A DNA stretch of 64,000 nt from Bryobacterales bacterium (lineage in GTDB: Bacteria > Acidobacteriota > Terriglobia > Bryobacterales > Bryobacteraceae). The stretch lies in assembly GCA_016713735.1 (NCBI GenBank), contig JADJOP010000017.1, positions 26,855-90,854 of the forward strand. The letters run 5' to 3'. The first letter of the stretch is position 1. Every line of letters starts with the position of its first letter. The translations under genes were made by a program, and so were the position numbers. Below are positions 37,701-45,469 of the stretch, piece by piece. A model generated the notes under the pieces. The model made no database searches, was not told the DNA's origin, and saw nothing but the letters and a program-made list of their open reading frames with translations.

Positions 37701-40674
37701 CGCGCTGGCGGGCCACGCGGGCCGCGTTGTCGTAGTCCTGCGCGAACGGGGCGTTGCCCTCGGGCTCGGTCTTGAAGAGCATCAATGAGGAGCGCGGTCC
37801 GGCCGTGGTGTAGGTGTAGGTCACCGAGCCGCCGCCGGGCAGCGCCACGGCGCGCAGCGTTTCGGCGGAGTATTCGAAGTCGAGCGCGCGGCCATTGGTG
37901 TCTTCCACGCGCGCCAGCCGGCCTGCATCGTAGACAAAACGCAGCGAGCGGCCCAGCCCGTCGGAGATCTCTTCCGGACCATTCGGCGTTTGCGTGAGCG
38001 TGAGCGCGTTGCCGCGCAGGTCTTCAATCTTCACCACCAGCCCAGTGGGCGTAAAGGTGAGCATGCGCTGCTGCAGGGCGTCGAAGAAGCGATAGGAAGT
38101 GGTTTCCGAGATGAGCTGGTAGGCGAACTGTTCGGCGTTCACCTGCAGCCAGTCGTTGCCCTGGCGTTGGAACTCGATGCGGCGTCCGGGATAGAGGCGA
38201 ACCACGGCGCGCGAGTCGCGCACGCTGATGCGCGAGTCGAAGTTATGCATCCAGTTCGGGCCGAGCGCGCTGGAGATGCCCGAGGTGCGCAGCAGCGTGC
38301 CGTAGTGGCGCTCAAAGCGCAGGTTCATCGGGCCGCCCAGTTCAAGGTCGGTTTCAAAGTCGTAGAGCTCGCCCGAGGCCGAGTTGATGGGGTCGCCGGC
38401 GACGCCGTGGTTGTGGGCGCGTTCGCCCGCTGTGAGCAGGAAGCTCTCCCGCACCAGCGGATCGGGGTTGAGCGTGGAGTAAGCGATGAGGACAGACTCT
38501 TCCTTGCCGTTGTAGCCCTGTCCGCTGCCCGCGGTGTCGAGAATGGGACCGCCCACGAAGCCGGCAAAGAGGATGGTCTGCGTGTCGAGAATGACGCCGT
38601 CGTTGGGCGTGCCGGGAGCGATGCAGGTTTGCACGGGGTTCTGCAGGTCGGCTCCGTATTGGAAAGTGACGAGTCCGAAATTGTTCTGCCCGCCGCCGCA
38701 ATTGCCGATGCCGTTGGGGATGGGCGTGACAAACTGCGTGCCGCCGAAGCGGGCAACGATGGTGAGCTGGCTGCCGCCGACGCCGATGCGCAACACGGCG
38801 TCTTCGCCATCGCTGCCGAGCAGTTGCGAATAGACCGGCTTGTTCACGCTGAGCACGTTGGGCAGCGGCGTGCCCGAGGGAATGGGCGGCTGGTTCACCG
38901 GCGTCACCGGCTCCGGATACACGCCGCGCAGCGGGCTGCCCAAACCGCCGCTGAGCGTGGGCGTGGCGGTGGCGGCGGTGGTGGAACGCGCGCCGGGAAA
39001 GTTGAACTGAGCCAGCCAGATGTCGGTTGGCCCGCCGCGATAGAGGCTCGGCCGCGGCGTGATGGTGGGGAAATCAGTGGACGATGTGGCGCCGGCGACG
39101 AGCACGGTCTCCGCGCGGTCGACCACAAGATCGGAGCCCGAGTCCGTGTTTCGCCCGCCGATGAGCGTGGCGTATTCGATGGCGGTGCGGGCCACATTGA
39201 GGCGCACCAGGTAGGCATCCACGCCGCCCGTGATCGACGAGAACCAGGCGTCGCTTGTCACGGGAAAGTTGGGCGAATCGGTTTGGCCCGTGAAGTAGAG
39301 GTTGCCGCTATTGCCCAGGGCCACGCCGTTCAGCGTGTCGTTGCCGGTGGCGCCCAAATAGGAAAGTGTCACCAGACCTGTGCCATTCGGATTGACGATG
39401 GCAAACCAGCCTTCACTGCCGCCGCGCGTGGCCGGTTGAAAGGCGCCGGGCGTCGTGGGCAGGTCGTTGGAGTTGGTGCTGCCGCCCACCAGCGCCGAGC
39501 CGTTGGCATCGACGAGGATGGCCGAGACAGTCTCGTCGAGCGTGCCGCCCAGGAAGGTGGAGTAGAGCAGGCGGTCGCCCTGCGGGTTGAGCTTGCAGAG
39601 GAAGGCCTCCTGGCCGCCCTTCAATTCGCGCTGCGGCGCGCCGCCGGTGGTGGGGAAGTCGCGCGAACGCGTCGTGCCGGCGGCGTAGATGTTGCCCGCC
39701 GGGTCGGCCTGCAGGCGCAGCGCGGCGTCGGCCGCATTGCCGCCAAGATAGGTGGAGAAGATGCGCTGCGTGCCGGTTGAGTTGAGCTTCACGATGAAGG
39801 CATCCGAGCCGCCGCCGGCAAAGGTCTGGTCGTAGGCCGAGGAAATGGGGAAGTTGACCGACGAGGTGGAGCCGGCAACGAAGATGTTGCCCGAAGCGTC
39901 GGAGGTGATGGCGTAGGCGCGCTCGTCTTCGGTGCCGCCGAGATAGGTGGAAAAGAGAATCGGGTCGATGACAAGCTTGCGAGAACGGTCGTACGCGCCG
40001 AGCGCGAATCCGGCGCGGTTGGCCGCCAGCAGCCGGAATGAAGCGGGCACGTGGACCGGCCCGCGCGGCCCTTCCTGATACACCAGCGGGCGCTTGTGGC
40101 GCAGCGTGCCGGCCGGCGTGGTCAACACGAGGTCGCCGCTCGCGTCCAGCCGCAGCGGCGCGGAGCCTTCGATATTCAGCACGAGCGAGGCCGGGTCAGC
40201 GCCGGGGGCAAGCTCGAAATCGTATTCCAGCGCCTCGCCATTGCCATAGAGAAGCAGGTCGACGCCGGGGCGGATGTTGGGCAGGCGCAGGCGTTCATAC
40301 TGGCGCACGGGAGCGCCTGCCGCGGCCGAGCCGTTGAAGTAATGGACCTTCCCCGCCACGGGATTGAGTCCAGTGGCCGCCGGCAACGGGGAAGCGGCGC
40401 CTTCGAAACGGAAGATGAGGTCGTGGGTGGCCTGCGACGACGTGCGCAAGCGAACGCGCAGTGCCGCGGGTTCGACCAGTACCGAGTAAAACCTTCCGCG
40501 AGCGGCAAAGGGAATGTGAGCGGGAAACTGTCCCCGGTTTTCCTCAAACGCCAGCGGCAGCGAACTCCAGGCCCGCAGGGCACGGGCGCGCGCGGCCGGA
40601 GCGGGCGTCGAGGCAGACACGCAGGGCGGAATGCAGGAAAGAAAGAGGAGAAAAAAAACGATAGCGCAGCGCAC
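34723..40674 (-). CDS. giant secreted RHS-repeat protein with DUF7948 and SBBP propeller
   Basis: 1983 residues. Signal peptide 1-21; DUF7948-like domain (~35-245) opening FEENRGQFPAH; SBBP beta-propeller blades (~245-560) with repeated FSTYLGG and GNIYAAG-type phrases; a linker; a DUF6531-type entry at ~760 (DPINSASGELYDFETDL). Some 900 residues of YD repeats (YDAAGRLTR-like) follow, then the RHS core (RARFYDATSSRFLSPD, NPLGLSDPTGL at ~1810), and ~170 variable residues rich in Pro/Ala/Leu with no catalytic motif I can name. The shell should form a cocoon around its tail. Intact over 6 kb despite many broken neighbours. Confidence 0.88.
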   Translation of the reverse strand: MRCAIVFFLLFLSCIPPCVSASTPAPAARARALRAWSSLPLAFEENRGQFPAHIPFAARGRFYSVLVEPAALRVRLRTSSQATHDLIFRFEGAASPLPAATGLNPVAGKVHYFNGSAAAGAPVRQYERLRLPNIRPGVDLLLYGNGEALEYDFELAPGADPASLVLNIEGSAPLRLDASGDLVLTTPAGTLRHKRPLVYQEGPRGPVHVPASFRLLAANRAGFALGAYDRSRKLVIDPILFSTYLGGTEDERAYAITSDASGNIFVAGSTSSVNFPISSAYDQTFAGGGSDAFIVKLNSTGTQRIFSTYLGGNAADAALRLQADPAGNIYAAGTTRSRDFPTTGGAPQRELKGGQEAFLCKLNPQGDRLLYSTFLGGTLDETVSAILVDANGSALVGGSTNSNDLPTTPGAFQPATRGGSEGWFAIVNPNGTGLVTLSYLGATGNDTLNGVALGNSGNLYFTGQTDSPNFPVTSDAWFSSITGGVDAYLVRLNVARTAIEYATLIGGRNTDSGSDLVVDRAETVLVAGATSSTDFPTITPRPSLYRGGPTDIWLAQFNFPGARSTTAATATPTLSGGLGSPLRGVYPEPVTPVNQPPIPSGTPLPNVLSVNKPVYSQLLGSDGEDAVLRIGVGGSQLTIVARFGGTQFVTPIPNGIGNCGGGQNNFGLVTFQYGADLQNPVQTCIAPGTPNDGVILDTQTILFAGFVGGPILDTAGSGQGYNGKEESVLIAYSTLNPDPLVRESFLLTAGERAHNHGVAGDPINSASGELYDFETDLELGGPMNLRFERHYGTLLRTSGISSALGPNWMHNFDSRISVRDSRAVVRLYPGRRIEFQRQGNDWLQVNAEQFAYQLISETTSYRFFDALQQRMLTFTPTGLVVKIEDLRGNALTLTQTPNGPEEISDGLGRSLRFVYDAGRLARVEDTNGRALDFEYSAETLRAVALPGGGSVTYTYTTAGPRSSLMLFKTEPEGNAPFAQDYDNAARVARQRDSRGNAMTLSYDTPSPGMTRIIDAAGGVTIHRHEGQNNLVEFTDAEGARTYIDYNAFNLPRTRQQAGGPVFTSLYDTAGNLIRDTLPTGETVQYTYGEFKINGFNVYRRTSLLYPDGAGEVYRYDANANLIAFINRAGQTTAFTYDARGWLTSVKRPTGGMVEFTYNSDGTRSSMREESGDLTRFEYDSTRRRTRIVWPDGTARSFSYDSRDRIIGVTDERNRRHTLEYDRNNRLISWIDTAGQRRLYSYDANNRLLVHTEPGGKAWRYTYDPVGRLESITDPTSVITRYRYDKAGRLLGIGDSAGALLTLAYTNGAVRSITNGNNQALNFTRDARGRVTAIAEPGGATWRIEYDASGRLAAVRNPLDERTQYGWLRGALLQKETLPTGDAVTLAYDNDAQLATLTDPLQSNWKWERNGSGLISAAVNPLNQRTTFNWGARRRLLSFTHADGSSGNFTYDPAGDLTRLQFSDGADIEIQREARGLPVAGTNFIFTYDPAGRLASSNGINITRDDAGRITAIAYTQDRVIRYAYNERGLLIRMTDWLGGATTFAYDSARRLLRINRPNGVNTEYTYDAAGRMTRLVHTGGTGVNLSLTLARDAAGRLTSSTRSPAVNPTLVDGTQELTSNAARQVALSRYDPAGRMTTDGLRTFRWDAASRLREAVSGATTLRFDYDAFGNIVGAARQWVWNYATALPSPAIERNGVNDLNYHIFTPAGEWLYSIDAQGAVLYGHLDESGNAMALTNQLGAIVETYVVTPYGETVSRSGGTNNPFTFRAAEGVIDLTSVGLYAMRARFYDATSSRFLSPDWLPQTAAARANPYNYASSNPLGLSDPTGLSPSLVPTQPIVPREQITARLFESVQVQPPAQPVVAVSVLTPLAAFALSPLEIGAAALQPVLPLALTPHPFLRGPRPIDPEEITAARARRWLATEAGITSELRRLAPLPPAALDVATPTAQLSAPYPPPLPGDPESAVWEGFAAFLPIDAVPAIR

Positions 40675-40891
40675 GAAGCGACCTCCCAGTTACGACGAGT
40701 GCGCCGGCGCGCGCGGGAACGCCGAATCGCCTCGGAAGCTAGAGCGTAGCACATGGTGCCTGCTTGACTTCGGTTTCCGAATGGGGTCTCCGAAGGGGGC
40801 GCGCGCATCCCCTGCTTCTCTCCCCTGGCCGCCGGCCAAGGCGGGACGGCCGGATCGAAACGGCCACTCGCGCCTACTGCCTGTGCGGGCT

Positions 40892-43800
40892 CTACTGCAC
40901 CGCCACGGTCACCCCGCTCTGGCTGCGCGTATTGCCGATGGTGACGATCACCTCCTGGTTGCCCGAAGCGGCACCCTGCGGCACCTCGACGTTCATCTGG
41001 AACAGGCCGCCCACCTGTCCCGGCGCCGCGCCGGCGTAGAGCACGCGGGCGTTCTGTCCGCCGATGGTGACCGCGGTCGGCAGCAGGATGCGCGGGAAGA
41101 CAGCCGAGTTCACACGGCCCGTAACGCCGGGCGGATCGATCGGCCCTTCGCCCGTACCGAACAGCAGCACGACGCCGCCTTTGGCCACGGGGTTAGTTGA
41201 AGAGTTGTAGCTAAAGTCGGCGTTGAGAATCGCCCCCTGCCCGCGCCCGCTGGCGTTGGCCGAAAACAGCGCCGGCTTCGATTGCACCACCGGAACCGTG
41301 AGCGGCGCCGAGCGGCCTCCCCGGTACTCCACCACCATCTGCGCCGACTGCTTGCCGTTGAGCTCATAGGGGACGATGACACTGGTTTGTCCCGACGAGG
41401 CATAAAGGACAGGCGCGGCAACGCCATCGAAGGTGACGCGCGTTTCGTTGAGCGTCGTGGCCACCGTGCCCTGCGGCGTCAGCGCCAGCGTGGTGAGCTG
41501 CGCCGGGCCGATGCCGCCTCCTGTGATCACGGCGATCTCGCCCGGCGCCACGCCGCCTCCGGCATAGCTGGCGGCGCTTACGATAGCGGCCACCGAGAGG
41601 ATGCCTCCGCTCGAGGTGGAGCCGCCGAAACGCGTCAGGAAGCCATCGCCCATGGGCAGCGTGTTCAGCGTAGTGCCGCCATACACCGATTGCGCGGCGT
41701 TGGAGGTGACGGGGAAATCGGTGGAAATCGTTCCGCCGGAGACCGTAGCGTTGCCCGCGCTATCAACGGCGATGCCAAGCCCATAGTCGTTCTGCGAGCC
41801 GCCCAGGTAGGTGGCAAACAGAACGGCGTTTCCGGAACTGCTGAGCTGAGCCACCCAGGCGTCGCCTGTCGAAGTGGAACTGGCGCCGGCCGGTCCTTTA
41901 AAGGTCTTCTGCGTCGCGTCGCTGCTCACGGGGAAGTCCTGCGAAAGCGTCGCACCGGTGAGCCAGGCGTTGCCCGAGCGGTCCAGCGCGAGGGCCATTC
42001 CCCAATCGTCCTGCGATCCGCCAAGGTAGGTCGAGTACATCAGCGTCGTGCCCGATGAGTTGAGCTTGGCCGCAAAGGCGTCACCGGCGGGGAACACCAC
42101 GTGGCGACCGCTGCCGCCGTAGCGCGTTTGCGGGGCCGAGGAGGTGGTGGGGAAGTTGGCTGAGTTGGTCGTGCCCGCGATGTGCGCATTGCCCTGGCCA
42201 TCGACGGCGATGGAGAAGCCCGCGTCGTCACCGGAGCCGCCCAGATACGTGCCATAGTCGAAACGGCTGCCCGCCGGGTTGAGCTTCACCACGAACGCAT
42301 CGCCAAGCCGCGTCGGCGCATTCGTCACGTTGCCCCCATAGCGCGTTTGCGCCGAGCCGTCGGTCACCGGGAAGGCGGCCGTGCTCGTGGTTTGCCCGGT
42401 CACATAGGCCGCGCCCTGGGAATCCAGGGCCAGCGAGAAGATCGAGTCGATGCCGGAGCCGCCCACGAAGGTGGCATACAGCAGCGCGGTGGCAGTGGGG
42501 TTGAGCTTGGCCACAAAGCCGTCCAGCGTGCCGCCGCCGGCATTCTCCTGCGCCGCGCCGCGCGTGAAGGGGAAGTTGGAGAAGCTGGCCGTGGCGCCGG
42601 CCACGACGGCGTTCCCTTGCGAATCCACGGCGATGCTCATGCAGCTGTCGTCGCGCGTACCGCCAAGATACGTCGAGTACACCAGCGCATCGCCGCCGGG
42701 GCTGAGCTTGGTCACATAGCAATCCAGTTGATCGGCCGGCGTCAGGCCGGGAGGGCTGAAGCGGGTCTTCACCACGCCCTGCGTCACGGGAAAGTCGGTG
42801 CTGGCCGTCGAGCCCGCCAGGTAGATCGCGCCGGAGTTGTCCACGGCAATGGCCACGCCCTGATCATGGAAGCTGCCGCCAATGTAAGTCGAATAGACCG
42901 CCTGGTTGCTGGACGGGTTCACCTTCATCAGCAGGACGTTCTGGAAGCCGCCCTGCGGCACCTGCGACTGAAACGCGCCCGAGGTCACCGGAAACGAGCG
43001 GTCATAGCTGATGCCCAGCATGTAGACGTTGCCCTGGTTGTCGGTCACCGTGCGTCCCATCGTCTCCGGCTGCAGTTTGCCGATGTAGGTCGAGTAAGTG
43101 ACGATGGGGTCGATCACAAGGCTGCGGTCCGGATCGAAGCGCCCCAGCTCAAAGGCAATGGCGCCCTTGTCCAGCCGGTAGCGGCTCTCCACAAGACGCC
43201 GCATGCCGCGGACCTCCTGGTAGACGACAGGCTTCTTCCACAGCAGCTCACGCTCCCCGGCCTGGACCACGATGTCGCCCTCGGCATTGAGACTCATCGC
43301 GGCGGCCCCGTGCAGACCCATGCGGATGCGCGACGGGTCAGCGCCGGGACGCACGATGAAGTCGTGTTCCAACTCGCCGGCATGGCCGTAATAGACGACA
43401 TCGATGCCGGGATACACATCGCGGTAACGGACGCGCCGGAACGAGGGCACGTTGGTGATCCACTTCGACGAGTCGTTGCCGAGCAGGTAGTTCGTCTGGC
43501 CCGGCAGAATCTCCTCCGGCTCGGCTTGCGCGCGCGGCGAAGCGCCTTCCAGCGTGGCCCGCAGCTTCGTCTGGCCGTCCTTCTCATCGAGCGTGAGGAA
43601 CGAGTTGCCGGAGGAAAGGTAGACGGCGAGTTGCTTGCCCTGGGCGAGGAACTCCACCGTGGAGCCTGCCTGCCCCAGGTTGGGCTCAAAGGCGAGCGGC
43701 AGTCCGGGGCCTGGGTTCCACGAACGCGGGTTCGGCTCCAGAATGCCGAACTTCACCAGCGAGCAGATGAGCATGTCATCGCCGCATCCGCTTGCATTAC

Positions 43801-43900
43801 TATCCTCGGAATCGTCGCCCGCCCAAATCAGGCTGGAGAGCAACAACACAAGCGCAACACTGGCGCGGAACTGCCAGAGGTGAAGAAACCAGGATTTCAT
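40892..43900 (-). CDS. secreted SBBP beta-propeller protein with DUF7948 and TIGR03437
   Basis: 1002 residues from the ATG at 43900 behind GAAGGGAAG. N-terminal helix (VALVLLLSSLIWA), DUF7948-like domain (LPLAFEPNLGQ; YLLGNDSSKWITNVP), then about nine SBBP blades (VYSTYIGGS, AYVTGQTTS-type phrases) and a C-terminal TIGR03437 domain (GGGIGPAQL; VVLLFGTGEGPIDPPG; QVGGLFQMNVEVP) ending SGVTVAVQ. The first half is homologous to that of the RHS protein downstream. Its ATG overlaps the stop of the Lgt-like gene (ATGA), so the two are coupled. Function unknown; likely surface-exposed. Confidence 0.85.
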   Translation of the reverse strand: MKSWFLHLWQFRASVALVLLLSSLIWAGDDSEDSNASGCGDDMLICSLVKFGILEPNPRSWNPGPGLPLAFEPNLGQAGSTVEFLAQGKQLAVYLSSGNSFLTLDEKDGQTKLRATLEGASPRAQAEPEEILPGQTNYLLGNDSSKWITNVPSFRRVRYRDVYPGIDVVYYGHAGELEHDFIVRPGADPSRIRMGLHGAAAMSLNAEGDIVVQAGERELLWKKPVVYQEVRGMRRLVESRYRLDKGAIAFELGRFDPDRSLVIDPIVTYSTYIGKLQPETMGRTVTDNQGNVYMLGISYDRSFPVTSGAFQSQVPQGGFQNVLLMKVNPSSNQAVYSTYIGGSFHDQGVAIAVDNSGAIYLAGSTASTDFPVTQGVVKTRFSPPGLTPADQLDCYVTKLSPGGDALVYSTYLGGTRDDSCMSIAVDSQGNAVVAGATASFSNFPFTRGAAQENAGGGTLDGFVAKLNPTATALLYATFVGGSGIDSIFSLALDSQGAAYVTGQTTSTAAFPVTDGSAQTRYGGNVTNAPTRLGDAFVVKLNPAGSRFDYGTYLGGSGDDAGFSIAVDGQGNAHIAGTTNSANFPTTSSAPQTRYGGSGRHVVFPAGDAFAAKLNSSGTTLMYSTYLGGSQDDWGMALALDRSGNAWLTGATLSQDFPVSSDATQKTFKGPAGASSTSTGDAWVAQLSSSGNAVLFATYLGGSQNDYGLGIAVDSAGNATVSGGTISTDFPVTSNAAQSVYGGTTLNTLPMGDGFLTRFGGSTSSGGILSVAAIVSAASYAGGGVAPGEIAVITGGGIGPAQLTTLALTPQGTVATTLNETRVTFDGVAAPVLYASSGQTSVIVPYELNGKQSAQMVVEYRGGRSAPLTVPVVQSKPALFSANASGRGQGAILNADFSYNSSTNPVAKGGVVLLFGTGEGPIDPPGVTGRVNSAVFPRILLPTAVTIGGQNARVLYAGAAPGQVGGLFQMNVEVPQGAASGNQEVIVTIGNTRSQSGVTVAVQ

Positions 43901-44676
43901 GCGAACACTTCCCTTCGAGAAGAACGAACCATACGGAATAAACGCAGCGTCACCGCCAGCACAACGCCCAGCAGCAACATCGAGCCATAGGCCCACTGGT
44001 CCACCGTGATGCCGAGGTAGCGCGGCGGGTCGACGTGCAGCGTATCGAGCCACAGCCGGAAGCCGCCATAGAGCAGGAAGTACACCGTGAGGAACAAACC
44101 GCGCGGCTGCGGGCGGCGCGCCAGCACGACGAACAGCGGGATCATCGCCAGCGCCAGGAAGAGAACTTCGAGATAACCGAGATCAAACCGCGGCATGTCG
44201 GGATAGGCGACGGCGAACAGACTGCTGGAGGCCAGCCCTGGATGGTCATGCACGATCGCGCACCCAAACCGGCCAAACAGCCAGCCCAGCGGAAACACAG
44301 CGGCCAGCGCGTCCAGATAATCCAACGCCGTGGCCGCGCTCATCCGCCGCGCGGCAAAGTAAAGCAGCGCGCCAATCAGCCCGCCCGCAAGCCCCCCGAA
44401 CGAGGCCAGCCCGCCTGCCGCGAACAGGTCCATCCACGACAACTGGCTCCACACGCCGGGGAAATAGGCCAGCTTGAACAGCCGCGCGCCGAGCAGTCCG
44501 GCAACCACCATGAAGAAGCTCATCGAGCCCGCCGTGGGCGCAGCAAGCGCCAGGCGGCGCGCCCGCGCCAGCAACGCAACATGCGCCACCAGCACGCCCA
44601 CGCAGGCGCACAGCAGCGGCCATTGGATGACCCGGCCTGACACGTTCAGCGGGGGTAGATCGATATAGGGCAGCAT
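43897..44676 (-). CDS. Lgt-like prolipoprotein diacylglyceryl transferase family membrane protein
   Basis: 259 residues, about seven hydrophobic helices. Lgt landmarks are GGLASFGGLAGGLIGAL and GRFGCAIVHDHPG, the latter in the place of the GRxGNFxNxExxG signature. The Arg is kept, but the His of the HGG loop is replaced (SFGG) and the Asn/Glu residues become His/Asp. It may therefore be a divergent paralog with another acceptor, not the housekeeping Lgt. It is coupled by ATGA overlap to the SBBP protein. Catalytic competence is uncertain. Confidence 0.7.
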   Translation of the reverse strand: MLPYIDLPPLNVSGRVIQWPLLCACVGVLVAHVALLARARRLALAAPTAGSMSFFMVVAGLLGARLFKLAYFPGVWSQLSWMDLFAAGGLASFGGLAGGLIGALLYFAARRMSAATALDYLDALAAVFPLGWLFGRFGCAIVHDHPGLASSSLFAVAYPDMPRFDLGYLEVLFLALAMIPLFVVLARRPQPRGLFLTVYFLLYGGFRLWLDTLHVDPPRYLGITVDQWAYGSMLLLGVVLAVTLRLFRMVRSSRREVFA

Positions 44677-44806
44677 CCCGGTTCCCTCAACACGCGAAGA
44701 CTCACTCTTCTGCTAGTGAGAATTCCGGTCAATCTATCACGCTCGTTCACCGGCCGCTCACCGCATCGAGCGGAACTCCTGCCCCTCCCGAACCGTACTG
44801 AACGTC

Positions 44807-45469
44807 ATGAACCGCATGCTACCCGCGTTGTTGCTCTGCCTCGCCCTGGCCGCCGAAGCGCAAAAGCCGCCCCGCCGCATGGTGAAGGAAAACGTCGTCA
44901 CCTCGGCGCGGGACCCCGCCGTGCGCATCGAACTTCCCCGCCCCGCGCACTACGCCGGCGTTGAGCGGTGGGACCTCTACGGCGTCGCCGATTGCGAGCT
45001 CCACGTGTGGGTGGAGGCCGATGAGCGCAAGGTGATCCAGCGCTTGTACTGGGTTCAATTTGAGGAGTTCCTGCCCACCAGGCCCGAGTCGCGCTACCGC
45101 TACCCGTTCACGCAGACCACACGCCTGGGAGGCCTGGAGTTTGACGTCCGCGCGCGGTTCGGAGCCACCGGCGGCCCCTCCAAGCCTGACTCCGACGGCG
45201 GCCACGTCGAAGCCATGGTGAAGGCGGCCGGCTACCAGTTCCCCGCCGGCACGATGAATGTGCGCCTCGTTCATCTGCCCGATGCGGAGAAGCGCAAGGA
45301 GCTGATGATCATCTACATCGAAAGCCTCGATGCGATGGGGCTGGCCGCCACCGACCTGGAGCCGGGCGGCAAGGCAGCCAGCCGCTGGCCGGAGTTGGAG
45401 CGCGGCCTCATCGAACGCGCCGCCGAGCGCGTGAAGGTAACGAGGTTACCGGACTCAGTGCGTCCCTAG
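44807..45469 (+). CDS. secreted protein of unknown function
   Basis: 220 residues with a signal peptide (MLPALLLCLALAAEAQ) after a short MNR lead. The body is mixed alpha/beta with YWVQFEEFLPTRPESRYRY and DSDGGHVEAMVKAAGY; no family recognised. Its stop overlaps the stop of the convergent TonB-dependent receptor by four bases. The 130 bases upstream are C-rich and hold no feature I can name. Confidence 0.65.
   Translation: MNRMLPALLLCLALAAEAQKPPRRMVKENVVTSARDPAVRIELPRPAHYAGVERWDLYGVADCELHVWVEADERKVIQRLYWVQFEEFLPTRPESRYRYPFTQTTRLGGLEFDVRARFGATGGPSKPDSDGGHVEAMVKAAGYQFPAGTMNVRLVHLPDAEKRKELMIIYIESLDAMGLAATDLEPGGKAASRWPELERGLIERAAERVKVTRLPDSVRP

Noticed and set aside
37990..39780. 596-residue plus-strand ORF opposite the RHS gene
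   Set aside because: Shadow of the YD and SBBP repeats; no domain or ribosome site.
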